Below are positions 19,240-27,573 of a stretch of 64,000 nt of DNA, in pieces. The stretch's first letter is position 1. Each line of letters begins with the position of its first letter. This DNA comes from Sulfopaludibacter sp963815475. GTDB taxonomy: Bacteria; Acidobacteriota; Terriglobia; Bryobacterales; Bryobacteraceae. The notes below the pieces were generated by a model. That model saw only the letters and a program-made list of their open reading frames with translations, had not been told where the DNA came from and searched no databases. The translations under genes and the position numbers were made by a program. Where the stretch lies: the NCBI GenBank assembly GCA_963815475.1, contig CAWFHD010000003.1, positions 2,108,001 through 2,172,000 on the forward strand, given 5' to 3'.

Positions 19240-20246
19240 TGTTCCTCCTCAATTCGCAATGGGGTTCGTGAATCATAATTCTCACTGCACGCTGTGCCGA
19301 AGAAGCGTTCCAGTTCCTCAAGGGTTTCCTCGGGACGTTCTTCCTGGAGGAAATGGCCGCAATCGAGGCTGCGCCCCGTAACCGTCGAGGTCGCTTTCGC
19401 CCGCCAGGTCGCGAGGACATCCCAGAACATTCCTATGGTTCCTCTTGCCCCCCAGAGGGCGTGAACCGGTGCCGCGATCTTGTTGCCCGCACGGTCATCC
19501 GCATCGTCCATCTCAAGATCGATATCCGCAGACGCTCTAGAATCCTCGCAGGTGGCATGAATCGTCGACGTACAGCAGAAGCAGCGACGATATTCACTTA
19601 CTGCCTCAGGCGTCAGGGCTCCCGGAGTCTTGTTCAGCACTCTAAGGTTATATTCCAGATAGTACTGAGGATCGAGTCCAATGAGATGTTCCGGTAGGGG
19701 TGCCTCCTGGATAAGGAAGAACCACCACATGTACTTCGTCGCAAACCCCTGACTGGTTTGTCGATACATCGTCAACGTCGGAGCGATGTCTATGAGACAA
19801 ACCTTTTTAACGCTTTTGGGAAAATCGAGGCAGAGCCGATGCGCGACCCGGGCACCCCGATCGTGGGCGCCCACGAGGAACTCGTCGTGCCCAAAATGAC
19901 GCATCGTCTCGATCTGATCCAGTGCCATGGCGCGGAACGAGTAATTAAGGTGGCGATCTCCGTCAGCCGGGCGGCTCGAATCACCGTATCCTCGCAGATC
20001 AGGTACGTAGACCGAGAAGTGCTCGGCGAGTCTCGGCGCCACTTTGTGCCAGGTAACGTGGGTCTCGGGGTATCCGTGCAGAAGTAGCACCGGTGGCCCG
20101 TCGCCTTTGTGAAAAACAGGGATGGTCGCTCCGCTGGTGTGAACCTCAGTCTGCACAAAACCGGGAAAAAGCTTAGCCGCCACGTCCTGTGACGGCTTCG
20201 GTGGCAGTTCGGGCAAGGATATGGTCCTCATCTCGACAGATTGCAT
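19236..20246 (-). CDS. Haloacetate/fluoroacetate dehalogenase-like alpha/beta hydrolase
   Basis: Start ATG 20246 (MQSVEMRTISLPEL); an upstream start at 20279 is possible. Alpha/beta hydrolase landmarks: oxyanion VLLLHGYPETHVTWHKVAP, VYVPDLRGYGDSSRP, nucleophile elbow GAHDRGARVAHR with Asp rather than Ser, and the catalytic His in CGHFLQEERPEE. Asp nucleophile plus RGARVAHR, WGARGTIG and the following Trp are typical of fluoroacetate/haloacetate dehalogenases (DehH1), which hydrolyse C-halogen bonds to glycolate; epoxide hydrolase is the alternative. The middle cap (CFCCTSTIHATCEDSRASADIDLEMDD) fits the family. Coupled to the downstream PPC gene. Confidence 0.82.
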   Translation of the reverse strand: MQSVEMRTISLPELPPKPSQDVAAKLFPGFVQTEVHTSGATIPVFHKGDGPPVLLLHGYPETHVTWHKVAPRLAEHFSVYVPDLRGYGDSSRPADGDRHLNYSFRAMALDQIETMRHFGHDEFLVGAHDRGARVAHRLCLDFPKSVKKVCLIDIAPTLTMYRQTSQGFATKYMWWFFLIQEAPLPEHLIGLDPQYYLEYNLRVLNKTPGALTPEAVSEYRRCFCCTSTIHATCEDSRASADIDLEMDDADDRAGNKIAAPVHALWGARGTIGMFWDVLATWRAKATSTVTGRSLDCGHFLQEERPEETLEELERFFGTACSENYDSRTPLRIEEEQ

Positions 20247-20294
20247 GCTTGAGTCCTTCCGAAAATGGTACTGCTTCAAGTCGAGTTGTGCTCC

Positions 20295-21040
20295 TCAGTC
20301 CTCAAACGACCGCACGCCACCCTGAAACTTGTTCTTGATGACGTTCGACCAGAGCCATTTGATGACTCGCGCGTCGTTGTAGCAATACGCGAGATTGTGG
20401 TTCAGCGTCGAGAAGCAGTGCTGCTGGCACGTCTTCTTCATGCCGGCGAGCTGCTGTTGATCGAATCGCGGTTGGTCGATATTTCCCCAGTCGTATGTGG
20501 AACCGTACATCGGGAAGCACGGCGCCACGGTGCCGTCTGTCCGTATGATCACGTTGTTCTGGCCGGCGCGGCAGTTCCATTCGGCGAATTGGAGTTCGCC
20601 GTCAGCTCCTTTCACGATGCCGGGAAGGCCTGAGAGGAGTTCGGCCTCGATACCGTCCGGATTGCTTCCGTCTCCGTTCCAACCATATTCGCCCAGGTCG
20701 AGGCCGGAAGACATGCGCACGAATGCCTTGATCTCCTGTAGCCGCTGGACGGAATTGACCATCTGGTATCCCGCCCGGTTCCTTCCGATGAGCCAATCAA
20801 CCAATCCATCGACCGCAGTCCAATCCTGCGGACGAATGTAGGTTGGATTGTCGTAAAGGTGCTTGAAATGATCGTCCTGTTCGAGCATGGGAGTTTCGTT
20901 GATGTGATAGTCGGTCGCCACACGGTGGTCGTGGGCGTACACCGCCTCGTCCGGCGTCTCGAAGAGTTGAATCGCCAACGGAAGGTTGAACAGTCCCGCA
21001 TTCTCCACGAGATTGCAGGTTTTCCGCGCTCGGAATTCCT
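20295..21040 (-). pseudogene. Radical SAM/SPASM protein, C-terminal half only
   Basis: The C-terminal half is well preserved: QLFETPDEAVYAHDHRVATD, HINETPMLEQDDHFKHLYDN, then a Cys-rich SPASM/Twitch-like end with CRAG, APCFPM, CQQHC and AYCYND, likely ligands of auxiliary iron-sulfur clusters, ending GGVRSFED. The N-terminal radical SAM barrel with CxxxCxxC is missing: similarity stops at about 21040 (FRARKTCNL), exactly where a RecJ fragment begins on the opposite strand. Without the barrel it cannot cleave SAM. Confidence 0.7.
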
Positions 21041-21044
21041 GCGC

Positions 21045-21680
21045 ACTGTCCTTGTTTTCTCGCATAGCGGATGGCACCGCGGTGTTCTTGGAATAGCTGC
21101 TGCCCGTCTGGCGGACGAGCACCGCAAACCCGTGTTCGTGCTATCGGAGGAAGCTGACTTGGCATACGGTTCCGGTCGAAGCGTTCCGGGCGTCAATCTC
21201 GCCGGGCTGCTGGAAACTACAAGACATCACCTGGAGACCTTCGGCGGCCACGAACAGGCAGCGGGCCTGACCATCAGGAAAGACCGAATTGCTGCATTTC
21301 GCGAGGACGTATGCGCGGTGTGCGCAGAGAAATCTCCTGCGAGAATCCTCGAAATCGATTCGCAGCTTCATCTGGCGGATGCAGCCCGGGTGTGGGGCGA
21401 GATCGCTCGATTGGAGCCGTTCGGAAACGGAAATCCAGAACCGATCTTTGCGGCGCGCGCCAGAGTGATGACACCGCCGATCTCAACAAGCACCGCCATG
21501 TGCCGTATGAACCTGGAACAGGACGGCCGGATCCATCAAGTGAAGTACTTCGGTGGAGGCATCTTCCGGACCACTCTGGCCCCAGGCGACCGAATAGATT
21601 TTGCATATCGCCTACAACGAGATTGTTGGCGGCATGACGGTTTTTGTTTCGTCATGGAAGGGGTGAGGCCATTCGGCTAA
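21045..21680 (+). pseudogene. recJ: RecJ exonuclease, C-terminal fragment
   Basis: Starts abruptly in the DHHA1 region (VLVFSHSGWHRGVLGIAAARL, KPVFVLSEEADLAYGSGRSV, HHLETFGGHEQAAGLTI) and continues through the RecJ OB-fold (RLEPFGNGNPEPIFAARARV to FCFVMEGVRPFG). The DHH phosphoesterase domain with its metal-binding Asp/His is absent. It is joined head-to-head at about 21040 with the truncated radical SAM gene, so both genes lost their 5' halves at the same point. A functional recJ presumably exists elsewhere in the genome. Confidence 0.75.
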
Positions 21681-21774
21681 GCGTTTGAATAGAAAGGAAC
21701 AACTTCCGTTCGGCAAAGCGGGTCACCCTTTATATTTCGCCTTTTATTCGCCTGTGAGCTATACTGTGGACGAA

Positions 21775-22062
21775 ATGCGCTGGTGTACCGTAACGGTGAC
21801 GGACGCTGAAGGGCGGCGCCATAGCGTAGACGTCCAGGCCACGAGCAGTTTTGATGCTGCGCATCTGTTCGTTGTGGAAGCGAAAAAGGAGCGATCCGTC
21901 GGCCTTCCGAGTCCGACCCTGGCAACCGTGTTCGAGGTCGTGGCGGCAGGCAAGATCTATCACGTCAGCGGAGCAGCGCTTCAGCGGTGGATTGTCGATA
22001 AGCGAACTACGTGGAAAGGGCCCAAGGGCTATATGTTTTGCCAGAGACCAGGTCTCGAGTAG
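21775..22062 (+). CDS. Small conserved protein, unknown
   Basis: ATG 21775 (MRWCTVTVTDAEGRRHSVDV) is preferred over the upstream TTG at 21685 because family-like similarity begins there. 95 residues: HSVDVQATSSFDAAHLFVVE, PTLATVFEVVAAGKIYHVSG and GAALQRWIVDKRTTWKGPKG. I have an impression of similar short proteins recurring in Solibacter genomes, often near mobile elements, but no function is known to me. It ends about 45 bases before the Tn7-like end. Confidence 0.5.
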   Translation: MRWCTVTVTDAEGRRHSVDVQATSSFDAAHLFVVEAKKERSVGLPSPTLATVFEVVAAGKIYHVSGAALQRWIVDKRTTWKGPKGYMFCQRPGLE

Positions 22063-22112
22063 TACCGAGTCCATTTGGGCGGCGCTGCGGGTTAGCCAAT
22101 TGCCAGTGTCAC

Positions 22113-22263
22113 TTGAACCATAAATTGGCCGGAGTTTGAATCATATAATGGCCGAAGCCCGCTCCTAACCCATCTGTTTGCGTCGGCTGTCTGCATAGTT
22201 CGAGTGCCATTGAACCATATCTTGGCCGCGAGTACCGGATTGGAAGCATAACGTGGCCACAAG
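22113..22263 (+). repeat. Four TnsB-binding-site-like repeats at the transposon end
   Basis: Four same-orientation copies of a motif close to TTGAAYCATAnnnTGGCCG: 22113-22131 and 22136-22157 nearly abut, 22210-22228 follows after about 50 bases, and a weaker copy GCATAACGTGGCCAC ends at 22260. Copies 1 and 3 differ at two positions within the 19-base core. Clustered, partly abutting copies next to the transposase operon match the arrangement of TnsB sites at Tn7-family ends, where they also overlap the operon promoter and allow autoregulation. Confidence 0.75.
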
Positions 22264-22356
22264 TCGCCTGCGTCGTACGGGGTCGGCGGCGATTCGAATC
22301 CCACCAACAAAAGCTATTGCATTCTCTCTGTATGTGCGTCATACTGCGCACATACG

Positions 22357-22683
22357 ATGCCGAAGGACGAAACGCCGGAGCAAGTCAGACGGTGGTTCCT
22401 GTCAACCGTCCAGAAGATGTGGCCTGTCGCCGAAGGGTCGCTCTCGCTTCGCAAGAGCCCATGCGTTCGGAAGAACTGCCAAGCATGCGCGAAAGGTGAA
22501 GGACACCAAAGCTACATTCTTTATGGCCGAAGGGAAGGCCGGCGGTCATCGGTCTATGTGCCGGACGCCCTGGCACAACAGGTTCAGATGGCCATCGACA
22601 ATGGGCGGGAACTCCAGCAGTTGATGAGTGAGGCGGGAGTGCGTTACGTAAACGCCTTGAAGACGGCGCATCGCAAACCTTGA
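22357..22683 (+). CDS. DUF6788-like small protein
   Basis: 108 residues: after a short N-terminus it has LSLRKSPCVRKNCQACAKGEGH, a CxxxxCxxC zinc-knuckle-like motif, then SYILYGRREGRRSSVYVPDALAQQVQ, as in DUF6788 proteins often found next to transposases. It sits inside the transposon, between the TnsB-site array and tnsAB, 36 bases before the latter, and so is probably the first gene of the operon. Role unknown; a DNA-binding helper or regulator of transposition is an inference from position. Confidence 0.6.
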   Translation: MPKDETPEQVRRWFLSTVQKMWPVAEGSLSLRKSPCVRKNCQACAKGEGHQSYILYGRREGRRSSVYVPDALAQQVQMAIDNGRELQQLMSEAGVRYVNALKTAHRKP

Positions 22684-22719
22684 TTTGGCGCCCTGGCGCC
22701 GGACCAGGAGGAGGCAACA

Positions 22720-25230
22720 GTGCTAGACCGGGACGATCTGTTGACGCTATACCAGCGGCTGGGTCTCTCCGACGAGGCCCGATCGGTAATCGATCAGGTT
22801 CGTTCCTCCGATCCCGCACGACGGGTCCGTAGCGGCCGCGGCAACGTGAGTGGGCGATATCCAAGTAAGAAGATGGGGGTGACGATCCAGTTCGAAAGCC
22901 ACCGGGTTGAACTGGCAGCCATCTACGAGATGGAACACGATGCGCATGTGTTGGAGTTTTTCGATCAGCCTCCGTCGATAAAGCTGCTCTACGATAGCGC
23001 GAATGGCAAAAGCATGGGGGTTCTCCACACACCCGACTTCCTCGTGATCCGTGATGAGGCTGTTGGCTGGGAGGAGTGGAAGACGGAGGAGGACCTTAAC
23101 CGGCTCGCCGAACATAACCCCAACAGGTACCAACGCGATGAAACAGGTCGATGGCGCTGTCCGCCAGGCGAAGCCTTCGCCTCGCAGTCCGGACTTTACT
23201 ATCGAGTTCGCTCGGCGCAAGAAATCGATTGGGTCTTTCAACGAAACATACAATTTCTCGATGACTATCTGCGGGCGGACTGTCCGGCATGTGCGCCGGC
23301 CGTATACGAAAGATTGCTCGGCCATATCCTCGCAACTCAGGGGCGTTCGCTGGAGATGCTGTTCGATTCGACGCAGGACATCGCAACGCGCGACGAGATC
23401 TATTTGCTGATTGCGACAGGCGCACTCTCGGTAGACATCCGAAGCACCTGCCTCCGCGAACCGGCCCGGGTGCTGGTGTTTGCGCCTGGTGACGAGCCTC
23501 TACAGACGATCGCCGGAGGGCGGACAGGTGATTCGCTTCATGCTCCTCAGATTATCCGTCAGGCGATGGATCCTGAGATATTGAAAATGCTGTCCAACGC
23601 GGGCGAACAAGATTTGCGGATGGCAAACTTGCGCTGTCGCGTCGTTCGCGGGCACCTTCAGAACGGCCCGCGTGATACGGACCCTTCCGTTCCCGCCCGT
23701 ACGCTGCGGCGCTGGGCCGCCAGCTATCGTTCTGCGGAACAGCAGCACGGGAACGGATATGTTGGGCTGTTGCCGCGGTCGCACGATCGCGGAAACTCGA
23801 CCCAACGCCTGCCCGAAAACACGCGGCTCCTGATGAATGAGTTCATTGCGGACGACTACGAGACGCTGAAGCAGAAGTCCGTGTACATTTCTTGGATTGG
23901 ATTGAAGCGAGCGTGCGAAGCCCGGAATACCCAGGCTCCGAGTTACAAGACATTCAGCCTTGCGGTTCGCGCGAAGGCCGGTTTTCGCCAAACGCTCAAA
24001 CGGCAAGGGCGGAGAGCGGCGTACGTGCAGGAGCCCTTCTACATCGAGCTCGACATGAAGACGCCGCGGCATGGGGACCGTCCATTCGAGATTGGGCACA
24101 TCGATCACACCGAGTTGGATGTGGAAGTAATTTCGGCCCGCACTGGTCAGGTTCTCGGACGGCCATGGATGACTCTCTTGATGGACGCCTTCAGCCGTCG
24201 CGTTCTCGCGTTCTACGTGACCTTCGACCCGCCCAGTTATCGTTCCTGCATGATGATTCTGCGAGAATGCGTGCACCGTCACCGGAGACTGCCGCAGATC
24301 GTCGTGCTCGATGGAGGGCGCGAGTTTGATAGTGTCTACTTCGAAACGTTGCTGGCCCGTTACGAATGCACAAAAAAGACTCGGCCACCGGCAAAAGCGA
24401 GATTCGGGTCCGTGTGCGAGCGCCTGTTCGGGATCACGAACACGCGTTTCATTCATAACCTCGCCGGCAATACTCAGATGACGCGCAACGTCCGCCAGGT
24501 GACCAAGTCGGTAAATCCGAAGGAGCACGCAACCTGGGCATTGCCAGAGCTGCACGACTATTTATCGGATTATCTCTACGAAATCTACGATACGATCGAG
24601 CACCCAGCGCTCGGGCTGGCGCCGCGAGATGCGTACCAGCGTGGCTTGGCGGCGACTGGGGCCCGTCCGCATCGCCAAATTGCCGACGATCTGGAATTTC
24701 AGATGTGGACCCTGCCGACTACCGCGAAGGGCACGGCCAAAGTATCGCCCGGGCGCGGCGTCAAGATCAATCATGTTTATTATTGGGCGGAGTCTCTGCG
24801 CGATCCCACCATTGAGCACAGCCAGATCGGTGTGCGGTACGACCCATTCGACGCCGGCGTCGCCTACGTTTTTACGGGCGGCCATTGGGCGCAATGCCAC
24901 TCGGAATACTATCTCGCGTTTCGGGGCCGCTCGGAAAAGGAAATCGCACTCGCAAGCGCGGAGTTGCGAAGGCAGCAACAACGCCATTCTCAGGGACTCG
25001 ACATCACCGCCAAGAAACTGGCCGCGTTCCTTGCGTCGGTCGAGTCTGAAGAAGCGCTCCTCCTGCAAAGACAACGCGACAGGGAAAGCTGCGATGTGCG
25101 CAACCGTGCTGCCGCCACACCTGCCGGCGATCGGCATGGGCCCGACGACGGTCTCCAGGCGCCAGTAGAGGATGGAATGGAACGAAGAAAGAACGCTCCA
25201 ACCAGCTGCGAGATCTATGGGGAGTTCTGA
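22720..25230 (+). CDS. tnsAB: TnsA-TnsB fusion transposase
   Basis: GTG start 22720 is preceded by AGGAGGAGG. Residues about 40-190 are a TnsA endonuclease: E64 (HRVELAAIYE), V-FFDQPPSIKL, D106 (LHTPDFLVI), E119 and K121 (WEEWKTEEDL), then a TnsA C-terminal segment (YRVRSAQEIDWVFQRNIQFLDDYL). From about 330 on follows TnsB: HTH region, then an RNase H-like core with D462 (GHIDHTELDV), D531 (VVLDGGREFD) and E567 (SVCERLFG), and a Mu-type C-terminal beta-barrel. TnsA cuts the 5' ends and TnsB cuts and joins the 3' ends, giving cut-and-paste transposition. All catalytic residues are present. The stop overlaps the tnsC start (TGATG). Confidence 0.93.
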   Translation: MLDRDDLLTLYQRLGLSDEARSVIDQVRSSDPARRVRSGRGNVSGRYPSKKMGVTIQFESHRVELAAIYEMEHDAHVLEFFDQPPSIKLLYDSANGKSMGVLHTPDFLVIRDEAVGWEEWKTEEDLNRLAEHNPNRYQRDETGRWRCPPGEAFASQSGLYYRVRSAQEIDWVFQRNIQFLDDYLRADCPACAPAVYERLLGHILATQGRSLEMLFDSTQDIATRDEIYLLIATGALSVDIRSTCLREPARVLVFAPGDEPLQTIAGGRTGDSLHAPQIIRQAMDPEILKMLSNAGEQDLRMANLRCRVVRGHLQNGPRDTDPSVPARTLRRWAASYRSAEQQHGNGYVGLLPRSHDRGNSTQRLPENTRLLMNEFIADDYETLKQKSVYISWIGLKRACEARNTQAPSYKTFSLAVRAKAGFRQTLKRQGRRAAYVQEPFYIELDMKTPRHGDRPFEIGHIDHTELDVEVISARTGQVLGRPWMTLLMDAFSRRVLAFYVTFDPPSYRSCMMILRECVHRHRRLPQIVVLDGGREFDSVYFETLLARYECTKKTRPPAKARFGSVCERLFGITNTRFIHNLAGNTQMTRNVRQVTKSVNPKEHATWALPELHDYLSDYLYEIYDTIEHPALGLAPRDAYQRGLAATGARPHRQIADDLEFQMWTLPTTAKGTAKVSPGRGVKINHVYYWAESLRDPTIEHSQIGVRYDPFDAGVAYVFTGGHWAQCHSEYYLAFRGRSEKEIALASAELRRQQQRHSQGLDITAKKLAAFLASVESEEALLLQRQRDRESCDVRNRAAATPAGDRHGPDDGLQAPVEDGMERRKNAPTSCEIYGEF

Positions 25231-26384
25231 TGGTGAAGCCATCTGAATTTCCGGCGGCATTGTTGAGTGCCCCATGGCCAGTCAGACTGAAACACTTCCA
25301 GGATTTCACGGTCGCGCATCCCCGTCTGGTCGATGCCAAGGACCGGCTTCTCGCCGCCATTCGAGAGTGCGCGCCAAACTCGGTAATCCTGGTTCTCGGA
25401 CCAACGGGAGTAGGCAAGACGACGCTGCGGACGCGCGTCGAGCAACTCCTCACTGCGGAGTCCCTCGCGGATTTGCAGGCCGACCCGGCGCGACTGCCGG
25501 TAGTGAGCGTCGAGGCGGTAGCGCCGCCATCTGGCAGCTTCAACTGGCGCGATCACTTCAGACGAATGCTGTACGAAATGAACGAGCCGCTCATCGATAA
25601 AAAACGCAAAATGGAAGGTTGCGATGTGGACGTCCATTTCATGCCTGGCATTAAGGCGCATGGCGAACAGTATCATTACGCGGTGGAGCAGGCGCTGCGC
25701 TACCGCCGGCCACGCGCCGTTCTGATCGACGAGGCACAGCATCTGGCTAAGATGGCATCCGGAAGGCGGTTGTTGGACCAGCTAGATGTCATCAAGTCCA
25801 TCGCGAACCGCACCGGAACCGTGCATGTTCTGTTTGGCACCTACGATCTGCTGGCGTTCAGAAACCTCAGCGGCCAACTGAGCCGCCGCAGCGTCGACGT
25901 GCACTTTTGCCGCTATCGCGCCGGAAACGCCGAGGATCGCAGAATGTTCCTGAATATTCTCGGTTCGTTCGAGCGGCAGATGCCGCTTCCTGAGGCTCCA
26001 GAACTGGTAGCCAACTGGGAGTTTTTATACGAACGCAGTATAGGCTGCGTGGGCGTATTGAAAGAATGGCTTGTGAGAGCACTCGCCGTCGCCTTGAGCC
26101 GAAGCGCCGCGAAACTCACTTTGCGCGATTTGGCGGCACAGGCGCTGACCGTCTCCCAGTGCGAGAAGATCCTGGCGGAGGCAACAGAAGGCGAAGCGCG
26201 ATTGACGGAAGGCGACGGAACGCGCTCGCGTTTCCGCTTGGCGCTCGGGCTGCCGGCCTTGGAGAGCGATCCAGAGAAGCCGAAGGCTCCCGTTCTGCAG
26301 CGAGGGCTGCCTGGCCAGCGGCACGCCAAACGAGATCCAATCGGGGCGCCGGTGCTTGCATATGCGACCAGTGGAACTATCTGA
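25230..26384 (+). CDS. tnsC: TnsC/TniB-type AAA+ transposition regulator
   Basis: 384 residues with Walker A GPTGVGKTT (57-65), Walker B AVLIDEAQHL (D167, E168) and a sensor-1-like LFGTYDLLAF. TnsC polymerises on DNA with ATP, bridges the target selector (TniQ) and the TnsAB transposase, and confers target immunity. Translation is coupled to tnsAB by a TGATG overlap and the next gene begins inside its 3' end. The C-terminal 60 residues are Pro/Lys-rich, probably an interaction tail. Confidence 0.92.
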   Translation: MVKPSEFPAALLSAPWPVRLKHFQDFTVAHPRLVDAKDRLLAAIRECAPNSVILVLGPTGVGKTTLRTRVEQLLTAESLADLQADPARLPVVSVEAVAPPSGSFNWRDHFRRMLYEMNEPLIDKKRKMEGCDVDVHFMPGIKAHGEQYHYAVEQALRYRRPRAVLIDEAQHLAKMASGRRLLDQLDVIKSIANRTGTVHVLFGTYDLLAFRNLSGQLSRRSVDVHFCRYRAGNAEDRRMFLNILGSFERQMPLPEAPELVANWEFLYERSIGCVGVLKEWLVRALAVALSRSAAKLTLRDLAAQALTVSQCEKILAEATEGEARLTEGDGTRSRFRLALGLPALESDPEKPKAPVLQRGLPGQRHAKRDPIGAPVLAYATSGTI

Positions 26385-27573
26385 CTGCTGGCAAGTGACG
26401 ATTCCGGAGATTCCCAGACGGAGCCGGCTGTATTCGCTCGAGCCGATGAATGTCGGTACGGCCGAAGTGGAGAGTCTCACAGGATACGTGGCGCGAATCG
26501 CCGAAGCGCATTGCGTATCCGTCTCCGATCTGGTCGGAGCCGAACTGTCCGACCCCGCATCTTCGTCTCCCCTATTCAACCCACACCGCCGCAAAGACCG
26601 CTCGAATTTCTTCTACGTCCAGTCCTACTCGATAAATGGAATCGCGGATGCCCCCGGGAGGTGGGTCGACGTTCTGGAAGCGGCCACATTACGGCGGGGC
26701 CTTTCCGATTTGACGCTCCTGACGTTTGCGGACCTGTTTTCCGAATCGCACCTGTTCAGGAACGTGAGCGCATGGTGTCCAAGCTGTTTTGAAAGCCGAC
26801 GGCGCCACGGCATCCCGTACGAATCTCTTTTGTGGACTATTGAGACAGTGAAAGTATGCCCCTTTCATAGGCAACCTCTCGAAGATATTTGCCCCCATTG
26901 CCGGCGCCGGTCGCGGCCACTGGGTGCTCATGCCCGGCCTGGCTACTGTTGCCGGTGCGGGGGCTGGCTGGGTGGCGCCCGAGGGCCAGTGGAGAAATCG
27001 ATAAACGATTCGGATTTAGAACGTGAGATTTGGATCACGCAATCGATCGGCGATTTGCTCGCTGCAGCACCAAACCTGAAAAGCTCTCCGCTCAGGCAAC
27101 GCCTGCGTATCAATCTCTCCACTTGCGTTGATGCTGCCACAGGCGGCAACTTGCTTGCATTCGCGGCTATCACACGGACTTCGCGTAGCGCTTTGCGGTA
27201 CTGGGTATCGGGCGTGCACCGGCCGGAGATTGGCGCTCTTTTGCGGATGTGTTACGCGACCGGCGTTCCTACTATCCAGTTGCTTGGCGATCCCGCGTCC
27301 ACCAGTTTCACCATTCTTCCGCTCCGCGACGATCGGGGCATTCAGTTGCGGCGTCATGGAGACGAAGCCCGAATCGCCATGGATCGCGCTCTAACGGAAG
27401 ATCCGCCGCCAAGTGTTTCCGAGGTTGCGCGGCGTCTGCATTTTGCACGGGGAGAGCGCCTGTATCAGATCGATCGCGCCAAAGCTTCGCTGCTGGCGTC
27501 AAGGCATCGCGATGCTATGCGAGCGCTAGCGCCAAGGCCACGGGCGCCCGGAAATGTGAGAGGCCTCAGATGA
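26362..27573 (+). CDS. tniQ: TniQ/TnsD target-selection protein, N-terminal part
   Basis: ATG 26362 (or TTG 26356) lies within tnsC. Features: TniQ N-terminus (EVESLTGYVARIAEAHCVSVSDLV), the TniQ zinc region at roughly residues 140-205 (WCPSCFE, CPFH, CPHC, CCRCGG), then a helix-turn-helix (AITRTSRSALRYWVSGVH) and one repeat of ALTEDPPPSVSEVARRLHF type. It ends at TGA 27573, overlapping by four bases (ATGA) the next gene, which continues the same repeat type. TniQ/TnsD proteins recognise the attachment site or bind an RNA-guided complex; no guide system is present here, so a DNA-sequence-specific role is inferred. Confidence 0.85.
   Translation: MRPVELSDCWQVTIPEIPRRSRLYSLEPMNVGTAEVESLTGYVARIAEAHCVSVSDLVGAELSDPASSSPLFNPHRRKDRSNFFYVQSYSINGIADAPGRWVDVLEAATLRRGLSDLTLLTFADLFSESHLFRNVSAWCPSCFESRRRHGIPYESLLWTIETVKVCPFHRQPLEDICPHCRRRSRPLGAHARPGYCCRCGGWLGGARGPVEKSINDSDLEREIWITQSIGDLLAAAPNLKSSPLRQRLRINLSTCVDAATGGNLLAFAAITRTSRSALRYWVSGVHRPEIGALLRMCYATGVPTIQLLGDPASTSFTILPLRDDRGIQLRRHGDEARIAMDRALTEDPPPSVSEVARRLHFARGERLYQIDRAKASLLASRHRDAMRALAPRPRAPGNVRGLR

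Noticed and set aside
23500..24555. 351-codon minus-strand open frame opposite tnsAB
   Set aside because: Shadow of the TnsB catalytic core; no domain similarity.
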